The translations under genes and the position numbers were made by a program. The notes beneath the pieces are model-generated. The model saw only the letters and a list, made by a program, of their open reading frames with translations, made no database searches and was not told the DNA's origin. A stretch of 64,000 nucleotides of DNA from Zeus faber (taxonomy: Eukaryota; Chordata; Actinopteri; Zeiformes; Zeidae), in NCBI GenBank assembly GCA_960531495.1, contig OY482862.1, positions 2,294,035-2,358,034 of the forward strand, in the 5' to 3' direction. Position 1 is the stretch's first letter, and each line of letters begins with the position of its first letter. Positions 36,298-48,036 of the stretch are shown here, piece by piece.

Positions 36298-38160
36298 AAA
36301 AGCATGGGGCTGATTTTTGAATGGTCTGTAGTCTTTTTCAGCAGTTTTGTCAGCCCTGTCATGCGTGTGGTTCCGGGTCTGATGGTGTCGGTGGAGCAGG
36401 TTCTGCTCGCTGCAGGAGAGCCGGTCGGCCATGGGATTCTGTTGTTTGCATCTAGGATGAATAAAGTGGTGGTGGTGTTTCTGAAAGAGGGACACTTTGT
36501 GTCTCAGCTCATACAGCACGGTGTAACTCTTAATGATGTGTATTTGCAAGTGTCCTCATTGTCCACAAGAGTCACCATCTCCGGTGTTCCTCCGCATCCG
36601 GTGTTTCTCCACTCATACTAAACGAGGCGCAGGACAGGGAGCTCACACACTTTGGGAAGATCGTCAGCCCATTCCAAGATGTGCCTCTAGGCTGTCAGAG
36701 CAAGAAACTGAAGCATGTCCCTAAGGAGACAGGTCTTCGTGGTTTTCATTTCAGGGTAACACACCTGGAGGGTTATTATATGGTGTATTGCAGTGTGGGG
36801 AAAATTAAATGTTTTGAATGTGGGGACTTCAGGCATATTAAAATCACCTGTCCACACAAAGAGCAGGCGGCCAGGGGTGAGCAGGGAAAGCGGACGGTTG
36901 ATGGCAGAGGCGCTGCACCCACAGCAACTGCTCGACCCGCACCAATGGCTGCACCCGCACCAATTGCTGCAACCGCACCAAACGCTGCACCCGCAGTCAC
37001 TCCTGTAGTGGCCGCTGCACCAGCTGCATCCACAGCAGCTGCTTCTGAAAATGTTGAACACGGGGCAACAGTTCCCCGGAGGAACAGGAGATCAGAGGGA
37101 AGTGGGTGAACATACAATTCTTACTGACAGCCAGAGGTATGAGGAGGACGAGGTGGTGGGTGTTTTTGATTCTGACGGTATGTCAACTTCAGATTCTCAG
37201 GACCTCTTCACACTACAACAAATACATACATTTCTAGATGAAACGTTAACCCGTTAATGTAAAGGACCATTTCCCTGACGCTGAAAAAATGTATTTAAAC
37301 TGTTTCTACAATACAAAAAGTAGTATGATTGGAAGCTTTAGACGAAAAGAAACGTTACAGGCTCAGAAAATTTGTCACCAGGCTGAGGAGGACTCAGAGA
37401 AAGGAAAAGAAGAGACAGAAAATGCACAGTTACATTTTGAAACCCCATGGCACTGCATATTTTTCTGCCTGTTTTATATCTGGTTTTCTATGATTAACTT
37501 TTGTTTTTCTTTTATTCTTTCAATGGGTTTTCTGAACCCCGGTTTCTTTAATGGCTGGCCTGCACCTGCTTGATGGAATAGTGACCACTGACCCCACAGA
37601 GAAGAGAACACTTTGTATGCTTCCTGGACTAAGGATCTGCATGGCAGCCCTGGAGTCCATCTGGAGGGACTGGGTCCTCCTTGAGGGTCTGCCTCAGATG
37701 AGGCAGACAGCAAGCACCCCCCAGAGAAAACGCCACCTGTTTTTTGCAAGCCACCTGTGGATCTGTGGTAAGGGGTCAGTGGATCCTCCCCAGATAATGG
37801 CAGGGTGGCAGGTTGATTTTGACTCTCAGACTCTTGGACTTTTGGACATTTTTATTTTGTATACTTTGGGGACTGGAGATCTGAGATTTTGTTTTCAATT
37901 GTTTTATTGGGTTTTTTTTCCAACTTGTAAATCATGGTTAATACATTTATTTATTTGTGTGTGTGTATGCTGTATATATTTTGTATGAATGTGTGTTTTT
38001 ATATTATTTATATTTTATATTTAATTTTTTAGATTAAATTATGTTCAATCTGTGTCGTTTTTTCCCTTTTTCACATTTTTGTTTTATTTATGTCAAGTTT
38101 TAGTATGTGTGTATGATTTGAATACCCTGTGAATAAATGTGTTTTAAATCTCTTCCACTC
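36298..38160 (+). mobile_element. Second Tx1-like LINE fragment
   Basis: Starts beside telomere-like repeats. ORF1-related coding (36304-37260) is followed by LINE-like non-coding sequence with an AATAAA near 38133. No ORF2 was recognised. Confidence 0.6.
36304..37260 (+). pseudogene. Tx1-like LINE ORF1 (zinc-knuckle RNA-binding protein)
   Basis: Frames give GLIFEWSVVFFSSFVSPVMR, VVVVFLKEGHFVSQLIQHGV, LQVSSLSTRVTISGVPPHP, then VTHLEGYYMVYCSVGKIKCF followed by a CCHC knuckle CFECGDFRHIKITCPHK (about 36816-36866), and a long Ala/Pro/Thr-rich spacer. The end is TLQQIHTFLDETL. This order is the ORF1 of Tx1-like fish LINEs, also related to the ZCCHC3-type host proteins. At least two frame shifts break it. 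Confidence 0.75.
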
Positions 38161-38212
38161 TCTCTCTCTATCATATTTTTGGTTGGCTTCAGCTGTGGTA
38201 CTAGTTAGGATT

Positions 38213-38217
38213 ATATT

Positions 38218-38278
<61 letters not shown>
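38213..38278. repeat. (TA)n microsatellite beside a MITE
   Basis: Long TATA run. The MITE inserted at its right edge. Confidence 0.9.
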
Positions 38279-38281
<3 letters not shown>

Positions 38282-38638
38282 TGGTACCTCGACTTAAGAC
38301 TGTAATTCATTCTATAAGAACGGTCGTATATTAAAACAGTCGTATGTCGAAGCAATTTTTCCCATATAAATTATAAAATCATGAAGGGTGAAAATAAACA
38401 AAATACACAGCACAAACACAGTAAATATGAAAAAAATATCGATAAGCCACGAACTACGTGCTCACACGATGTAGGTCTCCCGCTGACTGACTGCTAACTG
38501 GCCGCCGACGCGCCAGCTGCAAATTTCCACGGTCGTATCTTGGATCAGTCGGTTGCAAGTCGATACAAATTTTCGCGACTATTGCTCGTATCTTGGATTA
38601 GTCATAAGTTGATGCAGTCGTAACTCGAGGTACCACTG
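38279..38638. mobile_element. Mariner-type MITE of 360 bp
   Basis: Left end CAGTGGTACCTCGACTTAAG and right end CTCGAGGTACCACTG are inverted repeats, flanked by TA on both sides (38277-38278, 38639-38640). No coding capacity. A non-autonomous Tc1/mariner element. Confidence 0.85.
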
Positions 38639-38952
38639 TATATATATTATATTATACTATTATAGGTTACAACACCCTCCACTCATCACTCACACTGAAA
38701 ACACTGATTGATATATATATATATATGGTATAGATTTTGTGTAAATGTTGTGTAGATGTTAAGTAATAAACTTGTTCACTTTTGAATTTAAAAACTGAGT
38801 ATCTTGTTTTTGTCATGGCTCATGAGCCAGGTAATGACAAATCGAGGGCTCATTTGGGAATCGGTCACAATATAGGTGACTTATTTACTAAATTTTAAGC
38901 CCAGTTCCAATAAAAAAACTTGACTGACTAGTTGTTGTGAAATCTTTCTATT

Positions 38953-39672
38953 AGGCTCAAGTGGTTGAAACTGTGAAGGATCTAGAAGCAGTCAACCAGC
39001 TGAAGAACACATCGGCTTCCACTTCTATCAGCCAAGAACAGAAAGCTGAGACTGCAGTGGGCACAGGCTCACCGAAACTGGACAGTTGAAGACTGGAAAA
39101 ACAGCATGGGCTGATAAATCTCAATTTCTGCTGAGGCACACAGATGGTAGGGTCACAATCTTGCCCCAACAGCATGAATCCATGGACCCAACCTGCCTTA
39201 GGTCAACAATCCAGGCTGGTGGCAGTTGTGTAATGCTGTGGGGATTTTTTTCATGGCACACTGGGGGGTTAATACCATCGCTGCTTTTGGAGTATTGTTG
39301 CTGACCATGTGCATCCTTCATGGTCACAATTGACCCATCTTCCAATGGCTACTTCTAGCATGATAATGCACCATGTCACAAAGCAAAAGTCATCTCAAAC
39401 TGGTTTCATGAACATGACAATGAATTAAATGTTATTTAGTGGCCATTCCAGTTGCCGGCTCTGAATCCAATAGAACACCTTTGGAGTGTGTTAGAACGGG
39501 AGATTCGCAGCATGAATGTGAAGTTGACAACTCTGTAGGAATTGCATGATGCAATCATGCCAACATGTACCAGAATCTCAAAGGAATGTTTCCAACATCT
39601 TGTGGAATCCATGGAAATGGATGCCCTACCCAGTACTAGTATAGTGTTCCTAATAAAGTGCTTGGTGTGTAT
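38953..39672 (+). mobile_element. Tc1-like DNA transposon, 5'-truncated
   Basis: Encodes in shifting frames the C-terminal two thirds of a Tc1 transposase: SQFLLRHTDGRVTILPQQHE with the preceding catalytic D, the HDNAPCHKAKVI block with the second D (39360-39390), and NPIEHLWSVLEREIRSMNV with the third acidic residue (39465-39510). It ends in the terminal word GTGTTCCTAATAAAGTGC near 39645. Several stops. The N-terminal domain and left terminus are missing. Confidence 0.85.
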
Positions 39673-40011
39673 GTCTAAAGGGACCTGTCTAATATTTCCA
39701 GAGCAGAACCAATGCTCCTGCTCCCCCCACTGAAGCACAAGGTGCTTCAGTGGGTGGCGGGTAATTTTTGTTGGTTGCACACTACGCATACGTAGAGTGG
39801 AGGATAATGTCTTGAGCTATGTTTCTGTATAGTGTTGTTCATGGAGATTGAAATCAAGAGAAGACTTGTAAAACTGGAAGTTTCCTTCCTTACTCTATCG
39901 TGGAGAAGCCACCTCTGCTATTACCTCCTCGGGCATGCTTTCACCCTCTGATCTTGGGGGGGCGGAGTCAGCTGTCGGCCGGGAGGCTATCCGGTGAGAG
40001 CGGTGGGGTTA
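39673..40011. other. Unassigned sequence
   Basis: GC-richer near 39950-40010. No gene seen. Confidence 0.4.
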
Positions 40012-40280
40012 TGTGGCGCACCAAGAGGCGTGGTGAAGCACCGGCTGCAGACAAAAGCACAGCTCCCTTTCTCGCAGCCGCCAAGCTGCCTCGAATCGGT
40101 CCAACTCGGCGGGAGGTTTCTTAATGTTTGTCTGTCTTGCAGAAGGTATCAGTGCACAGACTACCAGGAGCCAGATCAGAACGCCATTCCTCCTCCGCCC
40201 AAAATCATCCTCATTATTATTTATACTTTTGGCCAGCAAGCCCTCTGTTCAATAAAAACTTGCCATGTTGGTGCACCACA
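40012..40280 (+). mobile_element. LTR-like repeat, TGTGG...CCACA ends
   Basis: Starts TGTGGCGCACCAAGAGG and ends TTGGTGCACCACA, giving TG...CA ends and an imperfect inverted terminus, with AATAAA near 40250. Related to the fold-back fragment at 22687-23105. Similarity continues about 70 bp past the right end in both copies, so part of an internal leader may follow. No convincing target duplication. Confidence 0.55.
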
Positions 40281-40429
40281 GTAAGAAAGAACCTGTCTCC
40301 CTCCCTAAAACCCTACCTGTGAGCAGAGACTCCCACAGCACACTTAAAACCTCTCTTTTTCTACACTGTTTAATTGATTCCTATTTTATCTTTGATTTTA
40401 TAAACAACTTTCATACTTACTATTTCACA

Positions 40430-40945
40430 AGCCAAATAGAGTTTCTACACCGAGTTTACTTATGCCCTATCCGAGCCGATCTGAGGAAACTTGCTAGGCA
40501 GTATCCGCAGAGTTTATTTCCTAATTTTATACTCTACCCGTTCAGACATTAGCAAGCACATCTTGCTAAGTAGTATCCACAGAGTTTGGTTCTACCCAGA
40601 CAGACCCTCAAGAAGTGCACTTTCTTGAGGTGGTATTGCAGAATCTATCAGTCTATCCAAGCAGACTCTTACAAGACTTTTCTCCTTAAGGTGGTATCGT
40701 AGACTTCAGTTTTCCTCCGACCAAGCAGTCCCTAAAATGCACCTCTGACCAAGCAGATCTTTAACAAGACTTGTTCTCTTCTCCTTCTCCTTAAAATGGT
40801 ATCTCAGAAGAACAACTTACCCTAACCCTTCACACACTCAAAAACCCTTCTCTGAGGTGGTATCTTAGGGACCTGTCTGTTCAGACCTTTATAGTACCTT
40901 TCCTCTAATTTGAACACATAAAGTAATATCCACAGGTTTTTAATA
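40430..40945 (+). repeat. Imperfect tandem array of 60-70 bp units
   Basis: The word GGTATCNCAGA with variants recurs near 40501, 40572, 40632, 40693, 40798, 40858 and 40924, usually preceded by AAGCAGACNCT and CTTCTCCTTAAGGT-like text. About seven degenerate units. Confidence 0.65.
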
Positions 40946-43900
40946 CATGCACATGCTTTTCTCAATTTCTGTAACCCAACGACCTCTGCTGCAAAATTTA
41001 TACTTTACTTTCATACTTACTGCTCAGCCTCAGAGTCGGTCAGCATGAACCACACAAAGCTCCTAACTAATCAGTAAGAATGTCACTTACCTTTTGAGTT
41101 GAGGCGTCCACCTGCTGTTTGTGTGGCCTAGTGCAGACCTATGCCCCGGGCTCAGCAGCGCTTCAGACCCTGCTTCTCAACCCTCCTCGCAGAACTAATT
41201 ATGTCCTGGAGAAAACCACTCTGTGGTTCTTTACCAGGCAGCACTTGAGGCAAAGTTGAGTTCACAGATAAGACTTTCTATTAAAAATAACAAGTCTGAG
41301 TGAGGTCTGCAGAGTACACTAAACTAAAACTTGCCATGCAAAGTAATATATTCTTTTCAAAGCATTAAAAACTCCTCCTAGTTTTCATAATGACTTCGAC
41401 ATCTTGACCTCTCATTATTTGTTTTTCACTCACACTATTTTTGTGACCTTATGACCTAGCAGATGGAGACAATCACTTCTGGGTTCAAAATGTTTCGGTA
41501 GAAGCTTGGTCCACCTCTGAGAAAGGCTCCAGGTCACCCAAAGTGTGTCACATCCCTCCGGCTCCTAAGAGACCTCTCTGGAGAGACATGCTTTTACACT
41601 TATCCATATTGTCTGAATACATTGTTCATATTGTGTCTAAATACATTATATCTTCATGTAATACAAATATATAGTTTATGATGTTGATTTGATACGCAAA
41701 CCCCCTGCAGTCCTTTCTATATGTGATTGACGTAATGTGCTAACCCATTAGCACATCACGCTCGCAGCTATGGATGTGCTAATGGATTAGCTAACAGCTA
41801 ATATGCTATTGGAGTTCACATGATAGCAATGTGTGAGCTCTGTTTCAGTGAATGTTTAGCAAATTATTTATGCATAAATGTAAAAGCTTATAGCCATTAA
41901 GGTTAATGGATTATGCTAGCTATATTTTTTGTTTGTGAGATATCTGTGTTAATAGTTATTCTCTATCACAATGCTCTGTATTGCGCTAGACAAATTTTAT
42001 GATTTTCTGTATTTTGTTTTATGTAGTTCTCACAGCATGTTTAAAGGCATGCTTGTGCAAATTAAATGCCTGTGATCTAAAGAAGGCCTTGTATTCGTGA
42101 ATCTAACCAGAGGGGTCCTACACTCCCGCTGCAGTTTCAATTTAGACCTTGAGAACAAAGTTCCTGAAAATGTATATTTTTTGTTTAGTTTGTTTCATTT
42201 ACAATTTAAACATCATTTTGTGTGGGTTTTTTTTTACTAAAATTAATCATTTTATAACTGCCTTTTGATTGCCATGTAAAATTGTAGACCCTTGTTTCCT
42301 TAGTACAGTAAGATCAGTTAAGAGCCATTTAGAGATATTTTGTTGTTTAATTTTTATATAGTACAATTTATATAGCATATTTATATTGTATGATAGCAGT
42401 GTTTATATAATTAAGATGTTATGAATAAAACATATTGTATTTAATAATGTTTCATAAAATGTTCTCATTGTCTGTTCAAAATGTAGTTCCAGTCTGTTGT
42501 TAATGACATGTAGCATGGTATTCGTTTGTGACATGAAAGTTAAATGAGCCAAACAGCTATGTCTTGGGTCCCTTAATGTAACATCAGATGGGCATATGTC
42601 CTGTAATGTTTGACAGTGTTTACGGTGATTATTTGTTTTTACTGGGTAATTATACAGTCAGAATGGGAGAACAGCACATACCGTGTTGATTCTGAGTAAT
42701 TACATAGTAGTTCTCTGTATTTACAGAGAAAGAACAAGAGGACAGTGGACACTTCATAATCCGGCCAGTCCCCTGTTCTTACTCTGCACTTAGAGAATAA
42801 CAAGGGGTGAACAGTGGACACTTCACAATCTGGCCCACCCCCTGTTCTTACTCTGAACTGCCAGAGTAAGTACAGTAGGAGCCACTTGAAGAGGGCTCTT
42901 CCAGCTGGCTGACAGCCAAAATTGCAATTAGCTTCCAGTTAGCTTCCAGTCAACCATCAGGGGCCTCCCAGCCGGCTGCCATTCGGCTGGAATGACTCCT
43001 TCTCATGTGTTGTGACAGGGCGTGTTTCATTTTGACTGTAAACACGCCCATTTATTCAATTGCAGTGTGTCACCATGAGATGGCGCTAACTTCATAAAAA
43101 TCACAATGAAATTCCCGAGAGAGATTTCAGATTTTCACCCCTAACCCTAACCCATTACCTGAGATATTGTCCTTTGAACCCTGACCAGAGGTCATATTTC
43201 AAAGTTCAATTGTTTTTTTTTGTCATATGAATAAGAACAGGTCTTCATGATTTATTTTATTCTACATGTTGCAAAGCTTTTTAATTACAAAATGGGAGCT
43301 GTTTTGTATTTACATTTTTAAAATTACAAAGTTCAATAGCTTTGTAATGAGAGCACTAAAACTAGGTCTATAATTATAGTTTCAAGTTTATTATAAAATA
43401 CTTGATGACAATGCAAGCATCATTACCAGTAATGAGATTCTTAGTCTCATTACCAGTAATGAGATTCGTAGTCTCAGAGCTAACTCAACTTTACATAATA
43501 TGTAAAATAATGGTATAGTAGTGATTCAAATAAAACAGTATTTAAATACAGAATTTAAAGAGTATTTAAACAGTTAATTTTTTAAACAAAAATTTTAAAT
43601 CAAAAACGGTAAGAAGTAGTGTAGTATAAGTAATATAAAAGAATTTCCCTAAAACAAAGATAAAATAAAATGCAGACAATAATGACAGTGAGTCCACTTG
43701 ATAGTGGATATCTTAAAGTGTCATACTGAATGTTAAGATAGACACAGTGTTGTAAGACAAAAACTGCAATATACTATGAAAAGGTAAGACAAAACAGGTA
43801 TACAATACTTGATACATTAAAGTGACTAGTTTTAACATTTTACTGGCCTCTTTTTAAAGTGCCCAAGTGTGTGGATATATAGGTTCGAGTCGTCGGCCTT

Positions 43901-43980
43901 TTGATTTCAAAATGAGGGTTTTTGAACTTTTCATTTTTATTTTACTTAAAATAATTGTGCAATATCACAACAATTTTCTG
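40946..43980. other. Unassigned intergenic sequence
   Basis: No gene or confidently named repeat. A short CCCTAACCCTAACCC run lies at 43140-43153. The stretch 41100-41600 may continue the element that starts at 40012, but shows no coding motif. Confidence 0.45.
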
Positions 43981-44015
43981 CACTTGAGACTCTCTGTCAG
44001 AAAAATGGTCCCCCA

Positions 44016-44036
44016 TCACCACCCCCCCCCCCCCCC
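44016..44036 (+). repeat. Poly-C run
   Basis: About 16 consecutive C within a CCATCACCACC context. Confidence 0.8.
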
Positions 44037-44099
44037 ATATAATAGATTGATTTTTCAAATTTCAAAAAACGACAATGGCCCAATAAAATGTTAAAAATC

Positions 44100-44890
44100 A
44101 ATCAATAAAAGTTGATCAGACAACATCAACACCACGGATATAATATTAATTTGTTCAAACGTTAAAGAGAATAAACAGCATATGGGTTCTTCTGAACACT
44201 CAAGATTGTTTTGCTGTTGATACAGTTTAAACTCCATGATTTACTTCATGGATTAGTTGCCAGCTATTTAATAAATCGCCATATGATAGTAAACTTGATA
44301 TTTGATTCCCCCTCTACAGAGAGGAATTTTAACCTCTCAGTGAGAAAGGGGTGGATTGCTCCATTGGAGTGTGGAGATTTTCGCCAATGGGTCTGCGTTT
44401 GCATATGTATGGGTTAGGTGTGAGGACTTCCAGACCTGTTGGGTGACACAATGATGGGCTATTAAACGTAAACAAAGAGTGGCCCAGGGCTTTATCTGCG
44501 GTCTGCTTTGTAGTCACTCAAAAACTATGTACTGTGGCAATTAGAGACAAGTATTGTACCCGTGTGTAAAAGTTGTAGACTGGGATGCTCTGATACAAAT
44601 GATAAGAAAAAAAAACAAAGTAGGAAGCAACAGGTAAAACAGCAAAAACATGTGATAAACAATAAAGGGTGATGCAGCATACAGATAAAAGCAATCTCAT
44701 ACAATCAATAATCATAATGCAAAGATGGTCAATTACACCTGTGTGTGCGCGTGTGCATTAGTTGTCGTTCTGAAAAGCAACGTGCATCGGTAGATACTAA
44801 TAATATACTTCAAATAAGTATTTCCATAGAGTAGAAGTAATAAGTAATAATAACTTATAAGGTGCGCACACGGCACACTTCTGGACAAAA
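44100..44890. other. Unassigned intergenic sequence
   Basis: AT-rich with no recognised features. Confidence 0.45.
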
Positions 44891-44893
44891 ATA

Positions 44894-44899
<6 letters not shown>

Positions 44900-44947
<48 letters not shown>

Positions 44948-45050
44948 TTGTGTGTGTGTATGTATGTATATATGTATGTATGTGTGTATGTATATGTGTA
45001 TGTGTGTGTGTATGTGTATGTACTGTATGTATGTATGTATGTTTGTAGGC
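44900..45050 (+). repeat. Compound (TA)n (TG)n (TATG)n microsatellite
   Basis: TA run at 44900-44925, then TG and TATG units. Overlapping Tyr/Thr/His frames on the minus strand are artefacts. Confidence 0.95.
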
Positions 45051-45601
45051 GATTTTCTGTTTCATTCAAATATCTTTGTAAAATTAAATAAATACATAGA
45101 CAATGAAAATACTATTTTTATTTTGTCATTTGTCATGTTTTTTTTATTACCACTGAGTGTACGTGGGCTGGTCCCCACCCAGAGCGATGCGACTCCACGG
45201 GGCGGAGTGCAAAAGACCGTGGTCTTGGGTCGGGACCCATCACCGGCATTTCCATCACTGAAGGTTCAGTCTCTGAAGGTTCAGTCCCTGTCCCATAGCA
45301 GGAGCTGAATAAGTTGCTAAAAACAGAGATCTAAGATTGTTCTTTCAGTAGTGCCTGCAGTGCGGACACAATAAAATGGACGTTGTTCCACTTTGACTGT
45401 GGTGTTCGGTCCAGGATGCTTCTTCCCATAACCCAAAGGGCAGCATTCGGCATTAAAAGAGCCATTTGGGCGTGATTCCCACTAAATAAAACCCACCTAG
45501 AGCCGCTAAACCTATTTGACCGCTAAAATGAAGATAACACCGGATATACAGTATAGTTTTATTACACTTATGCTATGTACTGTATATAAGAACTGTAGTT
45601 T

Positions 45602-45605
45602 GTTG
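45602..45605 (+). repeat. Target duplication GTTG, left of ERV-A
   Basis: GTTG at 45602-45605 and at 58978-58981. The flanks join as continuous hAT sequence. Confidence 0.9.
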
Positions 45606-46070
45606 TGAGGTGTCTGGAAGGTTTGAGGTGAATAGGTCACTGAGCTCCCAAAGCTGAGATATAGTGCGGTCATAATATTAACTATGTTAGTATTAGATTT
45701 ATTGCCTCGATGTCATACGAAGAACAAAAACAACAATGGGTCTATTCAGAGGTCCTATGGGAGAGTAATTTTGTTTATTCCTCCAGCTCGACCAGAGGAG
45801 GAAAAGTTTAGATTTATGACAGGACTGAGGCTGAGCGGGCACCTATGGGTTGGAACCAGATGTGGTATGTTATCTCTGTACAGCTTTAAAAGCGAATGCA
45901 GAGCGTCACTTGGCAGAGATTCCATCCGGCTCGGGTCTCTCCCAGGACATCCATGGCAAGTCTGGTTTGATGCTGATTTGTGTAATAAAATTATTATTTT
46001 ATTCAAGTCAGTGTCAGCGGTCACTCCTTCATTCTTCAGCACATCACACCCATCAAGAAACTAAACTACA
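45606..46070 (+). repeat. ERV-A 5' LTR
   Basis: 465 bp, TGAGGTGTC...ACTACA. A TTTAAA promoter-like word lies near 45883 and an AATAAA signal near 45984. Two differences from the 3' LTR. Confidence 0.95.
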
Positions 46071-46073
46071 AAG

Positions 46074-46091
46074 TGGCGTCACGAATCAGGA
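46074..46091 (+). promoter_or_regulatory. ERV-A primer-binding site candidate
   Basis: TGGCGTCACGAATCAGGA begins three bases after the LTR. ERV-B has TGGAGTCACGAACAGGAT at the matching place. I could not assign the tRNA. Confidence 0.6.
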
Positions 46092-46145
46092 TCTGTTGGG
46101 CCTCATCTGCCGATGCTGCCTGCTCCAGCGAACTGCCGCTCTCAG

Positions 46146-46147
46146 GG
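46146..46147 (+). promoter_or_regulatory. ERV-A leader splice donor
   Basis: CAGG/GTGAGTG is conserved in ERV-B at 25015/25016 and fits the 5' splice site used for env mRNA in this virus group. Confidence 0.6.
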
Positions 46148-47339
46148 TGAGTGACCTCTCACAAAATTGAGCTGTTATGTGGGCTGGAGCAGTTATGTTT
46201 TTGGCAGGGAGACGGCACTGAGATTATGCGGAGATGGAGATGATGTGTTGATGTGTGAAGTGAGTTTCCGTCTAAATTGGGGTTAATTAAGATGTAAAAG
46301 AAGAAAAAGAGAAGTAAGTTGAAATAGAGAATAGAGACAAGAGAAATAAAAGTTAGAAGTTGAAATAGAGAATAGAGATGAGAGAAATAAAAGCTAAAAG
46401 TTGAAATAGAGAATAGGGACGAGAGAAATTAAAAATGAAGTTAAAAGTAAAAGTTGAAGGCTTAAAAGATGTTGAGAAAGTAGAAATAAAAAGTAATTGT
46501 AGAATGGCAGAACTAGTAGCCAAAAGTTATTTAAATAACCATGCAAGATAAACGAAGACAGGGCCCGTATCTCGTTAACCAGTAAGACGTGTACATTAAA
46601 TGCTGTGTGAAAGTTGGCCGAATATAAATATAATATAGTCAAATCTAGGTAGGAAAAAACAAGAGGAAATAACCCTGGCCAGGGGAATTGACTCAAAATA
46701 AAGTTTGAGCTAAAATAAAGATGAAAAAAAAGAAAGTAAAGTGAAAAAGAGATAAAAGTTAAAAGCCTATAGTGAGATGAAAAAGATAAAGTCAAATAAA
46801 AAGAGTTACAAGTTAAAGGCTAAAGATGAAAAATAAAGTTTGAGCTAAAGTAAGATGAAAAGGATAAAGTGAAATAAAAACAGTTACAAGTTAAAGGCTC
46901 AAAAGATGAAAAAATAAAGTTTGTAAAGAAAAGTGAGGAAAAACAGGGCAGAACCTGCTCTGGAGAACTAGTGAACATGCATGATGAGAGAATCTGATTA
47001 AAAAGAATTTGTTAAAAGTGTGGCCAAAGTAAAATTTTAAAAGTCTGGCCAAAGTGAAAATTTTGATGAAATTAGAAAAGTATAAATGAGTCGACCTAAA
47101 ACATAAAGCTAAGCGCTGTTAAAGTCTCTGGGGGATTAGATGTTCTGCTGGTCAGACATATCTTTTTCTTTTTTTTTTCTTTTTGTGTGTGTGAGTGTGA
47201 AAGTGCCGCGGCTGCAGAGGTAGAAGAGCTTTGTGTAATGTTTTGTGTATGTGATATAGAATATATGTGTTATTAATAGGTATACATATGTGGTGAGCAG
47301 TTGAATAGTACATAAAGAGAAACATTTCTTGCCCCTTTA

Positions 47340-47600
47340 GTGATAAACATATATGAGCCTGTTTACGGACTTTGTAAAGTTGATAAAAATATATGAGCCT
47401 TTCTTTAAGGACTTTTGATAAATATATATGAGCCTTTTTCTTTAAGGACTTTTGATAAATATATATGAGCCTTTTTCTTTAAGGACGTTTGATAAATATA
47501 TATGAGCCTTTTTTCCAAGGACGTTTGTGACTTTGATAAAGGATATGAACCTTTACAGGACTTTATATAGTTGATAACAAAATGAGCCTTCTGAAGGACT
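47340..47600 (+). repeat. ERV-A leader tandem array
   Basis: About eight units of 35-45 bp with the core GATAAATATATATGAGCCTT and a spacer TTTAAGGACG. ERV-B has about four units of the same core at 25965-26112, so unit number changed between copies. Confidence 0.85.
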
Positions 47601-47838
47601 AGAGCCACAGTCTGCCTACACATACATGTACACATCCAGAAAAGAAAAGAGGATCTCCTGCTCTGAATTGGAAGGAGGATTTGTGAATTGTTTGATTAGC
47701 GTGTGGGTTTTTTCTTTTTCTTTTTGTGCTTGGGGTGTGTGTGGCGGTGATTTCTGTGAATCCTGTCTGGTTAAAAGAGCAGATGGTCTTGTTGGGGTGA
47801 AGGGAGACTCTGGTTCTTGATGCAAGAAAAGAGGTTTT

Positions 47839-48036
47839 GTGTTTCGACTGCTGAGAGAAAACAGCTTTGATTTACGAGTGCGCGTAACTGCATTGAGCTG
47901 GGCTGTCCCTACGGGAGCCAAAACAGGATGTTCACTCGCTGACGACCAGTCCATACTGGAAGTCTTTGCTAAACTTAAGAGGTGGAGCAAGGGGTGGTGC
48001 TTCGCACAAGAGTGGAATTTAGTTAACTCCTCCTGA
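47839..48036 (+). pseudogene. Small leader reading frame shared by ERV-A and ERV-B
   Basis: The frame ends KTGCSLADDQSILEVFAK, KRWSKGWCF and SS before the stop. ERV-B keeps a clear counterpart (26349-26505) ending at the same stop context, with several third-position differences that do not alter the amino acid. This suggests past protein coding, perhaps an accessory protein like those encoded in epsilonretrovirus leaders, or an upstream Gag segment. No known domain recognised. Confidence 0.4.

Noticed and set aside
36687-37117. Gly/Cys- and Ala-rich minus-strand frames
   Set aside because: Shadows of the Ala/Pro-rich spacer of the Tx1-like ORF1 on the plus strand.
45240-45298. Twice-repeated CTGAAGGTTCAGTC as part of a hAT terminus
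   Set aside because: A simple two-unit duplication outside the proposed left end. It does not match the right terminus at 60152.
47340-47600. CRISPR-like array
   Set aside because: Repeated units are contiguous and AT-rich within a retroviral leader of a vertebrate genome. There are no unique spacers or cas genes.
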